A stretch of 64,000 nucleotides of DNA from Kitasatospora terrestris (GTDB lineage: Bacteria > Actinomycetota > Actinomycetes > Streptomycetales > Streptomycetaceae): positions 1,674,001-1,738,000 of the forward strand of contig NZ_BAABIS010000001.1 in the NCBI RefSeq assembly GCF_039542905.1. Direction: 5' to 3'. This document shows positions 7,962 to 18,490 of this stretch, piece by piece. Each line of letters starts with the position of its first letter. Positions within the stretch are counted from its first letter, which is position 1. The notes under the pieces were generated by a model that saw only the letters and a list, made by a program, of their open reading frames with translations, was not told the origin of the DNA and did no database searches. The translations under genes were made by a program, and so were the position numbers.

Positions 7962-9464
7962 TCACCCCACCGGCCAGGTGTGCACCGGCTCCCCGGTGCG
8001 CATGTACTCGGCGTAGCGGCGGGTCATCGCGGCGATCGCGGCCTGCGGGTCCATCCCGTAGTTCTCCCGCAACCGGTGCACGGTGGCGGCCTGCCAGGCG
8101 GCGCCGTTGGTGCGGCGCAGGCAGCGCTGCTCGATGATGCCGAGGTAGCGGTCGCGGTCGGCGGGCTCCACGCCCCACTCGTCCAGGCCCTGGTGGGCGA
8201 GCGGCAGCAGGTCGTGCAGCACCAGCTCGGTGGCGGCGACCGGGGTGAGCTGGCCGCGCCCGCCCCGCCCGCCGCGCGGCCAGTACTGGACGGCGTCGAT
8301 GCCGTACCGGGCGCCGGCCTGGAAGTTCTCGTCGGCCTTCTCGAAGGGCAGCCTGGTCCAGATCGGCCGGGGCTGCTCGGCCAGCACCCGGACCAGCCCG
8401 TAGTAGAAGGCGGCGTTGGCGAGGGTGTCGGCGACCGTCGGGCCGGCCGGCAGGCAGCGGTTCTCCACCCGCAGGTGCGGGACGCCGTCGGCGACGTCGT
8501 ACACCGGGCGGTTCCACCGGTAGATGGTGCCGTTGTGCAGCCGCATCTCGCCGAGCCGCGGGACGCCGCCGGAGGCGTAGACCTTCGCCGGGTCCTCGTC
8601 GTCGCAGATCGGCAGCAGCGCCGGGAAGTACTTGAGGTTCTCCGCGAACAGATCGTGCGCGGAGTCGACCCAGCGCTCCCCGAACCAGGTGATGGGGCGC
8701 ACGCCCTGCGCCTTGAGCTCCGCCGAACGGGTGTCACAGGCTTGCTGGAAGAGCACGGGGCGCGTTTCGCGCCAGAGCTCCCGCCCGAACAGGAAGGGTG
8801 CGTTGGCGCCGAGCGCCAGCTGCACGCCGCAGATCGCCTGGGCGGCGTTCCACACCGAGGCGAAGCGCTCGGGGGTGACCTGCAGGTGCAGTTGCAGGGA
8901 GGTCGCGGCGGCCTCGGCGACCATCGACACCGACTCCACCGCCAGGTGCTCCACGCCCTGGATGTCGAGCGCGATGTCCTCCCCGCGGGCGGCCAGGATC
9001 TGGTCGCTGAGCAGGGTGTACCGGTCGTTGCGGCTCATCGCGTCGATCCCGGTGTGGTCCAGGTCCAGGGTCGGCAGGATGCCCACCATGACGATCCGCG
9101 CGCCGACCTCGGCGGCCTTGCGGTCGGCGTAGCGCAGGCAGGTGTCGATCTCCTCCCGCAGCTCCTCCAGGACGTGCCCGCCGAGCCGGCGCGGCGCGAT
9201 GTTGACCTCGATGTTGAACTGGCCCAGTTCGGTCTGGAAGTCCGACGAGGCGATCGAGCCCAGCACCTGCGCGTTGCCGAGCACGGGCATACCCTGCTCA
9301 TCGGCGAGGTTGAGCTCGATCTCCAGTCCGATCATCGCCTTCGGGCGGTCGAACCGTTCCTCGCGCAGCATCCGCTCCAGCACGTCCAGGCACAGCTGCA
9401 GCTTGCGGCGGTAGAGCTGCCGGTCGGACAGCTCCGCCCGGGTCGCGACGACCTTCTCGCCCAC
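7962..9464 (-). CDS. Glutamate-cysteine-ligase-like carboxylate-amine ligase
   Basis: A 500-residue enzyme of the GCS2/YbdK-like superfamily. The glutamate-binding N-terminal strand MIGLEIELNLADE (about 38-50) and the segment LGQFNIEVNIAPRRLGG (about 80-96) are characteristic. GANAPFLFGRELWRE and ITWFGERWV further on are shared with streptomycete proteins annotated as glutamate-cysteine ligase. Actinomycetes use mycothiol and ergothioneine rather than glutathione, so an EgtA-like or unrelated gamma-glutamyl ligase role is possible. I chose GTG at 9464 (VGEKVVATRAELSDRQ) because GGAGGAG lies about 10 nt upstream; the longer frame from 9497 lacks such a site. Confidence 0.85.
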   Translation of the reverse strand: MGEKVVATRAELSDRQLYRRKLQLCLDVLERMLREERFDRPKAMIGLEIELNLADEQGMPVLGNAQVLGSIASSDFQTELGQFNIEVNIAPRRLGGHVLEELREEIDTCLRYADRKAAEVGARIVMVGILPTLDLDHTGIDAMSRNDRYTLLSDQILAARGEDIALDIQGVEHLAVESVSMVAEAAATSLQLHLQVTPERFASVWNAAQAICGVQLALGANAPFLFGRELWRETRPVLFQQACDTRSAELKAQGVRPITWFGERWVDSAHDLFAENLKYFPALLPICDDEDPAKVYASGGVPRLGEMRLHNGTIYRWNRPVYDVADGVPHLRVENRCLPAGPTVADTLANAAFYYGLVRVLAEQPRPIWTRLPFEKADENFQAGARYGIDAVQYWPRGGRGGRGQLTPVAATELVLHDLLPLAHQGLDEWGVEPADRDRYLGIIEQRCLRRTNGAAWQAATVHRLRENYGMDPQAAIAAMTRRYAEYMRTGEPVHTWPVG

Positions 9465-9816
9465 GGATGTGCTCCTCCCCCTCGGTCGGACGTGCAAGTC
9501 ATCATGCCCACCGCGAAGATCCCTAGCCAGACCGCCCGAACGCAGTAGCGGTGCAAGCTTTCTGACGATCTTTCAGCGAGAGATCGACTTGCCGGACACC
9601 ACCGAACGTGATAAGAAGGTCACCCTGCGCACCTGTTCGAGTAGAATTCGCACTGCGCTCCGGCCGGACTCCAGCCGTTCTCCAACCCTCGGACGGCCCG
9701 CCCGCGCCCCGCCCGGCGATCACGCCCAACCGGACACGGCCCAGGTCCCCTTCACACCGACGCCCCGCCGGTATGCCGCACTCGCACGCCGATCTCGCAC
9801 GGAGAGGCGACTCCAC
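9465..9816. promoter_or_regulatory. 352-bp divergent promoter region
   Basis: No coding potential is convincing here. On the plus strand TTGCCG (9589-9594), a 17-bp spacer and TAAGAA (9612-9617) make a plausible promoter; TAGAAT at 9642-9647 is a second possible -10. Either would leave a leader of about 160-200 nt before the gene at 9817. The ligase gene on the minus strand must also start its transcript here, but I see no clear hexamers for it. Confidence 0.4.
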
Positions 9817-10515
9817 ATGACCTTGCACATGCTTCAGCCACCGCCCAGCGCGCTGCGCGCGGTCCACGCCGCGCTCGGCTCCCAGGACGCGCTGCGCCAA
9901 CCGGCCGCCGCCGTCCTGCGCCACGGCCCCGGCCCGCTGCTGCCGGCCCACCCACTGGCGGTGTACGTGCTGGACGGCCCGGACGGCCGGCTGGCCGGCG
10001 CGCGCCGCACCGGGTGGCGGTTCCTGGTGCGGCACACCGCCAAGGCCGCCGATCCGGCGGCGGACGGGCCGGTGCGCGAGTCGCTGGGGCGCGACGGGCT
10101 GGGGCCGGACGGGCCGGGCGAGGTGCTGGCCGCGGCCGAGGTGGTGGAGACCGCCGAGGGGCACGCCTTCTCGCACTTCACCGCCGGCCCCTACCTGGAC
10201 TCCACGGTGCGGGCGCTTCGCCAGGCCTGGCAGCTGGTCCAGGGCGGGCACACCCGCCTGCAGCCACGGCTGCTGTCGATGCCCGGGCACTATGCGACCG
10301 CCCTGTGGCTGCACGGCAGCACGCCGGGCGAGGACCTGCTGATCCCGCTCGCCCCGGCGCCGCTCGGGGTGACCGCGCACCAGGTCTATCCGGCGGCCGA
10401 GCTGCTCGCCCGGCTGGAGCCCACCGGTTCGGGCCATCCGGGCATGACCCGGCCGGGCCAGGGCGGCATGGCCCAGCTGTGCGCGACTTCGACGAGTAGC
10501 CATCCGGCCGGGTGA
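9817..10515 (+). CDS. Protein of unknown function (232 aa)
   Basis: I do not recognise this family. The start is ATG at 9817 with GGAGAG about 10 nt upstream (MTLHMLQPPPSALRAVHAAL). The protein is soluble, has no signal peptide or membrane helix, and has a mixed alpha/beta look. The strand-rich middle part (about 45-60 and 105-120) is followed by a well-formed C-terminal segment (GHYATALWLHG, DLLIPLAPAPLGV). The tail is low in complexity. It is followed 154 bp later by a DUF5999 gene on the same strand, which may be coincidental. Confidence 0.72.
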   Translation: MTLHMLQPPPSALRAVHAALGSQDALRQPAAAVLRHGPGPLLPAHPLAVYVLDGPDGRLAGARRTGWRFLVRHTAKAADPAADGPVRESLGRDGLGPDGPGEVLAAAEVVETAEGHAFSHFTAGPYLDSTVRALRQAWQLVQGGHTRLQPRLLSMPGHYATALWLHGSTPGEDLLIPLAPAPLGVTAHQVYPAAELLARLEPTGSGHPGMTRPGQGGMAQLCATSTSSHPAG

Positions 10516-10669
10516 TCTCGGGCCCTCATCTGTGGCGCATGTCACCAAATGGCTGCGCTCGGGCCTCGGTATGCCGACACTGGGAACCAGCGGCGGAGGG
10601 GGCACTGTCCTACCCACCGTGGAGCCGGTTCACACCCGAACCGGACGGCGAACCGAGCGAGGTACGACG

Positions 10670-10858
10670 ATGTGCCAGCACCGACCCGAGTGTCCTTCGG
10701 CGGAGTCCCCCGACCGTGAGGCGGCCGCCGTGGCCGCCTCCCACCCCGACCAGGGGTGGAGCCTGCTCTGCAACGGCGTCCTGATCTTCGAGGACACCGG
10801 CGAGCTGCTGCCCGACGGCAGCGTCATCGCGCCTCGACGACCGCTCGCCCTGGCGTAG
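10670..10858 (+). CDS. DUF5999 family small protein
   Basis: A 62-residue protein beginning MCQHRPECPSAESPDREAAA. It is the small streptomycete family recalled as DUF5999: a Cys/His-containing N-terminus (C2, H4, C8), a central HPDQGWSLLCNGVLIFEDTG strand pair and a conserved ELLPDGSVIAPRRP end. The function is unknown; the Cys/His cluster could bind a metal. The ATG at 10670 follows GCGAGGTACG. It is followed at once by a strong bidirectional terminator. Confidence 0.82.
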   Translation: MCQHRPECPSAESPDREAAAVAASHPDQGWSLLCNGVLIFEDTGELLPDGSVIAPRRPLALA

Positions 10859-10864
10859 GGAACA

Positions 10865-10903
10865 CCGGAGGGGTGCGGGGCCGTCGGCCCCGCACCCCTC
10901 CGG
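10865..10903. terminator. Bidirectional hairpin terminator between DUF5999 gene and gcvP
   Basis: A perfect 18-bp stem (CCGGAGGGGTGCGGGGCC paired with its complement) with a 3-nt loop lies between the convergent DUF5999 gene and gcvP. It is followed by GTTTC on the plus strand and can serve both directions. Confidence 0.88.
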
Positions 10904-10911
10904 TTTCACCC

Positions 10912-13782
<2,871 letters not shown>

Positions 13783-13804
13783 GGGGGTCGGGGCCTCCTG
13801 GTCA

Positions 13805-13834
13805 CGGACCGGCGGGGGTACGCATGCCGGTCCG
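13805..13834 (-). promoter_or_regulatory. Hairpin beside the gcvP ribosome-binding site (possible expression platform)
   Basis: CGGACCGGC (13805-13813) and GCCGGTCCG (13826-13834) make a 9-bp stem with a 12-nt loop in the gcvP leader. It lies directly upstream of the AGGAGG at 13794-13799. There is no U-run, so a translational or anti-terminator role in the riboswitch is more likely than simple termination. This is inferred from position. Confidence 0.5.
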
Positions 13835-13866
13835 GACGCCGTGGGAGCCGGAAAAGCAGACGAACC

Positions 13867-14112
13867 CGTCAGGCCTCCCCCTCTGTCATCGGTACCTGAG
13901 AGCTTCGCCGTGCCGGCGCCGTGAGGCGTCCCGTCGACTTGCACCGTCGGTGAGGGTGGTGCCGCCGGCTCCTGTGCCGACGGTCCTGCCCTGCTTTCCA
14001 GAGTGACCTGATCCCGTTCGGTACGGATGCCTGAGAGATTCCGGGGAGGAGTTGCTCCTTCGGCGCCCCGTGACACCCGCTCTCGCGGGGGCCGGGGACT
14101 CTCCCGAGCGGG
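13867..14112 (-). ncRNA. Tandem glycine riboswitch
   Basis: The gcvP leader carries both aptamers of a tandem glycine riboswitch, read on the minus strand. Aptamer 1 (about 13983-14112) has GGGAGAGTCCCC, then CGCCGAAGGAGCAACTCC, then GGAATCTCTCAGGCA and GGTCACTCTGGAAAGCAGG. Aptamer 2 (about 13867-13982) has CACCGACGGTGCAAGTC, GCGAAGCTCTCAGGTACC and GATGACAGAGGGGGAGGC. These conserved cores match the glycine class. A candidate -10 (TACCCT, complement at 14130-14135) places the transcript start just upstream. In this class, glycine binding usually turns expression on. Confidence 0.93.
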
Positions 14113-14235
14113 CTCGGCGGTCGCCGCCCAGGGTACCAGCGCGAACGTTCCCGATCACCGGTCCGGCCCTGTGATCTGCCCCGGACGGCTGCGCCCCGCT
14201 CGCCGCTGTCCGATACATGCCGTTTCGTGTGAAGT

Positions 14236-14262
14236 GGTGGTCGGCCAGCTCCTCCGACCACC
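14236..14262. repeat. Inverted repeat upstream of the DUF2382 gene
   Basis: GGTGGTCGG (14236-14244) and CCGACCACC (14254-14262) are perfect complements with a 9-nt loop. They lie about 45 bp before the GTG start of the PRC/DUF2382 gene. This may be an operator or a leader hairpin; no partner is known. Confidence 0.4.
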
Positions 14263-14305
14263 CCCTTTGACGGATCCTCAAGGAGCAGCAGGACTGGAGG
14301 ACAGC

Positions 14306-15529
14306 GTGCAGACCGATATCGATCCGCGCGACCTGATCGGACACAAGGCGGTCGACCGGAACGGTGACAAGATCGGCACGGTCGACGAGGTGTACCTGGA
14401 CGACGCGACCGGCGAACCGGAATGGGCCGCCGTGCGCACCGGGATCTTCGGCCGGGACGCCTTCGTCCCGCTGACCACCAGCGAATTCTCCGGGGACGAG
14501 CTGCGCGTCCCGTACGACAAGTCGCTGATCAAGGAATCCCCGGACTTCGGCGTGGGGCAGCACCTCTCCCCCGCCCAGGAGCTCGAGCTGTACCGCTACT
14601 ACGGGCTGGACACCGGCAACGGCCGGCCCGTGCCGCCGACCGCGGCCAACGGCTCCCTCGCCGCGGAGCGGCCCGCCGACAAGTCCATGGACAAGCCCGT
14701 CGACCGGGACTTCGGCACCACCGCCCCGGTCTCCGCCGCGGCGGCGGCCCGGGCGGCCGGCGACCAGCACGCGCGGCACGCCCGGCCCGCCGTGAACCGC
14801 ACCCTCGCCCCGCCGCCGGCCTACGCCGCGCCGGCCGAGCACAAGCCCCCGCAGGCCCAGGCGCAGGCGCAGGCCCAGGCGCAGCACCAGGCCCACGCCC
14901 GGACGGCGGACACCGGCGACGCGCCCGCCGCCCCGATCGAGATCACCTGCCGCGAGGAGCGGCTGGAGATCACCACCGAGTGGCACGAGCTGGGCACCGC
15001 CCGGCTGCGCAAGTACGTGACCAGCGAGCCGGTCGAGCGCCGGGTGCCGGTGGTGCGCGAGCGGGTGCGGGTGGAGCGCGTCCCGGTCACCGAGCAGGAG
15101 CGGGAGTCGCTCACCGACCAGGAGATCGCCGAGGCGATGGAGGAGGTGACCCTGCGCGAGGAGCGGCCGGTGGTGCGCAAGTACCTGGCCCCGATCGAGC
15201 GGGTGCGCCTGGTGGTGGAGCGGTACACCGAGGAGGAGGTGGTCCACGAGGAGCTGCGCCGCGAGCAGGTCGAGGTGCACGACTCGACGGCCGAGCCCGC
15301 CGCCGATCCCTCCGGCCGTGCCGCCGGCACCCGGCAGCACGCGGCCCCGCAGCCGGCGAACGGCGTCCAGCAGCACGCCGCGCAGCAGCTCGGCATCCAG
15401 CAGCCCACCCAGGCGCACCCCGCGCCGGCGGGCACCGTCCCGCTGTCGCACCCGGCGCCGCTGCACAACGGCCACCCCGACGCGGTGGCCGCGGCCGCGG
15501 TCCGGCCGGAGCCGCTGCGCCCGGCCTGA
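14306..15529 (+). CDS. PRC-barrel and DUF2382 domain protein
   Basis: A 407-residue soluble protein with three parts. Residues 1-115 form a PRC-barrel domain (LIGHKAVDRNGDKIGTVDEV). A disordered Ala/Gln/Pro linker follows, with a run of alternating Gln-Ala pairs at about 185-195 (DNA 14856-14890). A DUF2382 domain (about 210-330) is rich in Glu/Arg and carries the repeated KYV/ERR.VPV and EEVTLREERPVV patterns. The C-terminus is again low-complexity. Related proteins are stress-linked in other bacteria, but the function is unproven. GTG at 14306 is preceded by GGAGG. Confidence 0.88.
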   Translation: MQTDIDPRDLIGHKAVDRNGDKIGTVDEVYLDDATGEPEWAAVRTGIFGRDAFVPLTTSEFSGDELRVPYDKSLIKESPDFGVGQHLSPAQELELYRYYGLDTGNGRPVPPTAANGSLAAERPADKSMDKPVDRDFGTTAPVSAAAAARAAGDQHARHARPAVNRTLAPPPAYAAPAEHKPPQAQAQAQAQAQHQAHARTADTGDAPAAPIEITCREERLEITTEWHELGTARLRKYVTSEPVERRVPVVRERVRVERVPVTEQERESLTDQEIAEAMEEVTLREERPVVRKYLAPIERVRLVVERYTEEEVVHEELRREQVEVHDSTAEPAADPSGRAAGTRQHAAPQPANGVQQHAAQQLGIQQPTQAHPAPAGTVPLSHPAPLHNGHPDAVAAAAVRPEPLRPA

Positions 15530-15543
15530 TCCCCGCCGCCACC

Positions 15544-15574
15544 GGCCCCGGTCCGCTCCCCGCGGACCGGGGCC
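15544..15574 (+). terminator. Hairpin terminator after the DUF2382 gene
   Basis: GGCCCCGGTCCGC (15544-15556) pairs with GCGGACCGGGGCC (15562-15574) across a 5-nt loop, 14 nt after the stop codon. There is a short T-rich stretch (CTTTG) about 6 nt later. Confidence 0.85.
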
Positions 15575-15605
15575 TCCGCTTTGCCAAAGCTTCACCCGGC
15601 GATAT

Positions 15606-15643
15606 TTGACAGACTGAAGTATCTCCCTGCATGGTTACTTCAG
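15606..15643 (+). promoter_or_regulatory. Promoter with overlapping inverted repeat before the MFS pump gene
   Basis: TTGACA at 15606-15611 is a consensus -35. A 17-18-bp spacer leads to a weak -10 (GCATGG/CATGGT, about 15629-15635). Inside and after it lies the inverted repeat CTGAAGTA (15614-15621) and TACTTCAG (15636-15643). This covers the promoter, as expected for a repressor such as a MarR or TetR protein, but no regulator gene is adjacent. Confidence 0.6.
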
Positions 15644-15683
15644 CTGATTCACTATCGCCTGCCTGAAGAATGAGGAAGTCACC

Positions 15684-17156
15684 GTGAGCGAGGCATCACA
15701 GCCCACCGTCACGGCCGCCGCGCCGACCAGCGCCCGCGTGCTGCCCGCGCTGATCGTGGCCATGCTGGCCTTCACCGTGGTGCAGACCGCGGTCGTGCCG
15801 ATCCTGCCCTCGCTCGCCAAGGAGCTGGACGTCTCCGGCTCCAGCATCACCTGGCTGATGACGGCGAACCTGCTCTCCGCCGCCGTGCTCACCCCGCTGC
15901 TCGGCCGCTTCGGCGACCTGCGCGGCCGCAAGCCGATGCTGCTGGTCTCGCTGGCCGGCCTGGTCGCCGGTTCGGCGCTCGCCGTCTCCACCCACTCCTT
16001 CACCTGGCTCGTGGTCGCCCGCGTCCTGCAGGGAGCCGGCGGCGGTGTGCTGCCGCTCGCGATCAGCATCGTCCGCGACGAGATGCCCCGCGAGAAGGTC
16101 ACCGGCGGCGTCGCCGCCATCAGCGCCTCGATGGGCGTCGGTTCCGGCCTCGGCCTGGTCGCCACCGGCCTGCTGCTGGAGCACTGGAGCTACAAGTCGA
16201 TCTTCTGGATGGGCCTGGCCTTCGGCCTGATCGCGGTCGGCCTGGTCGCCCTGCGCGTCCCCAAGGACCCGGTCGTCGACAAGAACGGCGGCGCCGACCC
16301 GCTCGGCGCGATCACCCTGGCCGGCTGGCTCTCCGCCCTGCTGATCGCCGTCAGCCAGGGCAACCACTGGGGCTGGACCTCCACCAAGACCCTCGGCCTG
16401 TTCGCCGTCGCCGCCGTGGTCGCCCTGATCTGGATCCTCATCGAGGTCAAGGTCAAGCACCCGCTGGTCGACATGAAGATGCTCTCCCGCCCGGCGGTCG
16501 CCTTCACCAACATCTCCGGCCTGCTCATCGGCTTCGGGATGTACGGCTCCTTCCTGCTGATCAGCAACTTCGCCCAGACCCCGGAGAAGCTGGCCCACTA
16601 CGGCTTCACCGCCACCGTGCTGCACGCCGGCATCATGCTGCTGCCCTCCGCCCTCGGCTCGATGGTCGCCGCCCCGGTCGGCGCCCTGCTGATCGCCCGC
16701 CGCGGCCCCCGCCTGCCGCTGGTCCTCGGCGGCCTGCTCGGCTCCGCCGCCATGGTCTACCTCGCGGTGCGCCACGGCCACGAGATCGACATCTACCTCT
16801 CCTCGGCCGTCTTCGGCCTCGGCGTGGGCCTCGCCTACGCCGCCATGCCGGCCTACATCAACGGCGCCGTCCCGGCCGAGCAGAGCGGCATCGCCAACGG
16901 CATGAACGCCGTGCTGCGCACCGTCGGCGGCGCGATCGGCACCGCCGTGATGGGCGCCATCCTCACCGGCGACACCATGAAGCTCCCGATCCCGGTGCAG
17001 CTGCCCACCCTGGACGCGTACGAGCACGCCTTCTGGGTCGCCGCCGTGATGTGCCTGGTCGCCGCGCTGGTGCCGTTCGCCATCCGCCGGATCAAGCCCG
17101 TCGAGCCCGTCGCCGCCGAGCAGGCCGCGCCGCAGCTCGCCAAGACCGACGCCTGA
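15684..17156 (+). CDS. MFS transporter of the DHA2 (14-helix drug:proton antiporter) family
   Basis: A 490-residue exporter. It has the helix-1 to loop-2/3 signature of DHA2 pumps (VQTAVVPILPSLAKELDVSG, LLGRFGDLRGRKPM), the loop-4/5 VLQGAGGGVLPLAISIV motif and 14 predicted helices. The C-terminus is short and cytosolic. It probably exports a toxic small molecule with proton exchange; the substrate is unknown. GTG at 15684 is preceded by GAGGAAG. The promoter carries an inverted repeat, suggesting an inducible pump. Confidence 0.88.
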   Translation: MSEASQPTVTAAAPTSARVLPALIVAMLAFTVVQTAVVPILPSLAKELDVSGSSITWLMTANLLSAAVLTPLLGRFGDLRGRKPMLLVSLAGLVAGSALAVSTHSFTWLVVARVLQGAGGGVLPLAISIVRDEMPREKVTGGVAAISASMGVGSGLGLVATGLLLEHWSYKSIFWMGLAFGLIAVGLVALRVPKDPVVDKNGGADPLGAITLAGWLSALLIAVSQGNHWGWTSTKTLGLFAVAAVVALIWILIEVKVKHPLVDMKMLSRPAVAFTNISGLLIGFGMYGSFLLISNFAQTPEKLAHYGFTATVLHAGIMLLPSALGSMVAAPVGALLIARRGPRLPLVLGGLLGSAAMVYLAVRHGHEIDIYLSSAVFGLGVGLAYAAMPAYINGAVPAEQSGIANGMNAVLRTVGGAIGTAVMGAILTGDTMKLPIPVQLPTLDAYEHAFWVAAVMCLVAALVPFAIRRIKPVEPVAAEQAAPQLAKTDA

Positions 17157-17268
17157 GGTCTCCCCGACCAGGCGTCCTCCCCCGCCGGCCCCGGACAGGC
17201 CGGCGAGGAGACCGGGAGGCGTACGGCCCTGAGGGCATCGAGACCGTACGCCGTCCCGGCCGACAACC

Positions 17269-17299
17269 GGCCCCGCACCTCTGGACCAGGTGCGGGGCC
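17269..17299. terminator. Bidirectional hairpin between convergent MFS and dinB-operon genes
   Basis: GGCCCCGCACCT (17269-17280) pairs with AGGTGCGGGGCC (17288-17299) across a 7-nt loop. A second stem, GGCGTACGG (17218-17226) with CCGTACGCC (17244-17252), precedes it. The pair separates two converging transcription units. Confidence 0.83.
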
Positions 17300-17315
17300 G
17301 TTGCCGTTCCCGGTC

Positions 17316-17852
17316 TCAGCCGGCGGGCGGCACGTCCAGCTGCGCGGCCATCAGGTAGACCGTGTCGGAGGCCCGGTCGAAGAGCACGGTCGCCTTGCCC
17401 GCACGCACCAGGGCCGCCGTGAGCTCCTTCGACCCGACCCACTCCGCGCCCACCGGGGCGAACGCGGCCAGCGGTGCAGGGATCTCCTCCCAGTGGTCCC
17501 GGGCCTCCGGCGAGGTCCGTACCGGCGGCAGGGCCACCGGCCCGGTCCGGTACGGGCCGAGCACCCGCGCCACCCCGCCCGGCTCCAGCTCCAGGAACGC
17601 CTGGACGTACTCCTCCTTCGGGCCGAGCGCCCGGTGACCGGTGCCCTCGGCCGTCCAGTGCGCGGCCACCACCGGCCCGAACCGGGCCAGGGCCTTGCCC
17701 AGCCGCTCGTCCGTGAGCCCCTCGTGGACCCGCTTCTCGTCCTCGACGGCCTGCGCGGCAGCGTCCTCGATCGACCAACGGACCCACCCCGCGCCCGAGG
17801 CCAGGGCAGCCACCGCACCCGCGCCGACCCCCAGGAACACCCGACGGCGCAT
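17316..17852 (-). CDS. Tat-type exported or anchored protein of unknown function, paralogue of the next gene
   Basis: A 178-residue protein that I cannot place in a known family. It starts MRRRVFLGVGAGAVAALASG: a twin-arginine-like n-region followed by a hydrophobic stretch, so export or membrane anchoring is likely. It shares a scaffold with the gene at 17873: RRR start, VRW, GPVVAAHWT, VAR-L, F-PVGAEWV-SKEL, and FDRASDTVYL near the C-terminus. GGAGGG lies before the ATG at 17852. It is the last gene of a dinB operon, 20 nt after its paralogue. The function may relate to surface stress, but that is speculative. Confidence 0.78.
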   Translation of the reverse strand: MRRRVFLGVGAGAVAALASGAGWVRWSIEDAAAQAVEDEKRVHEGLTDERLGKALARFGPVVAAHWTAEGTGHRALGPKEEYVQAFLELEPGGVARVLGPYRTGPVALPPVRTSPEARDHWEEIPAPLAAFAPVGAEWVGSKELTAALVRAGKATVLFDRASDTVYLMAAQLDVPPAG

Positions 17853-17872
17853 GACCCTCCTTCCGGCGGACC

Positions 17873-18490
17873 TCACGGCTGAACGGGGTACTGCGACGGG
17901 GGCGTCGTGGTCGCCTTGCCGTCCGGACCGGTCCCGACGTGCTCCATGTCCGGGTCGAAGAGGTTGTGCGCGCTCACGTACACCAGGTCCGCCCCGCGGT
18001 CGAAGAACAGCTCCGAACCCCGGGCCGTCAGCAGCCGCCGGTCGAGCTCCTCGCTGCGCACCCAGGACCCGCCGGCGGGGACGAACGGCTCCAGGAGCTT
18101 CGACACCCGGGGCAGCGCGGTCGCCGCCGTCCCGTGGCCGTCGAGCAGCCGTGCCACCTGCCCGGCCGCCACCTGCACGAACCCGTGGAAGTACGCGTCG
18201 ATCGGCCCCATCGGCAGCCGGTCCCCGGGGAGGGCCGACGACCAGAGCGTCCAGTGGGCCGACACGACCGGGCCGAGCTGCGGCATGAGCCTCTTCACCG
18301 GCGCCAGGTCCGTCTCGACCTTCACCTCGGCGTCCCTCGCCGCGGATTGGAGCCGGAACTCCCGCTCCCGCCACCACCGCACCCCGGTCCCGGCCCCGAG
18401 CAGCGCGGCCGCCCCGAACCCGGATCCGATCAGCACCTGTCGACGACGCACCGGCCCCCCGATCAACGAACGATGCGGGTCATTCAACAC
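17873..18490 (-). CDS. Tat-type exported or anchored protein of unknown function, coupled to dinB
   Basis: Unrecognised family; paralogue of the gene at 17316. The open frame starts at GTG 18490, whose codons overlap the last 11 nt of dinB, suggesting translational coupling. A second GTG at 18451 (VRRRQVLIGSGFGAAALL), with a G-rich site before it, gives a cleaner twin-arginine-like signal, so the real N-terminus is uncertain. The mature part has LGPVVSAHWT, a VAAGQVARLL segment, FVPAGGSWVRSEEL and FFDRGADLVYVSA, matching its partner. The C-terminus extends by about 25 polar residues that the partner lacks. Confidence 0.76.
   Translation of the reverse strand: MLNDPHRSLIGGPVRRRQVLIGSGFGAAALLGAGTGVRWWREREFRLQSAARDAEVKVETDLAPVKRLMPQLGPVVSAHWTLWSSALPGDRLPMGPIDAYFHGFVQVAAGQVARLLDGHGTAATALPRVSKLLEPFVPAGGSWVRSEELDRRLLTARGSELFFDRGADLVYVSAHNLFDPDMEHVGTGPDGKATTTPPSQYPVQP

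Noticed and set aside
13783..14076. N-terminal extension of gcvP
   Set aside because: The open frame runs through the riboswitch and its 98 extra residues have no match to P-proteins.
14854..14890. CRISPR-like or tandem repeat
   Set aside because: It is a Gln-Ala codon repeat inside the DUF2382 gene, without spacers. No CRISPR array was seen anywhere in the window.
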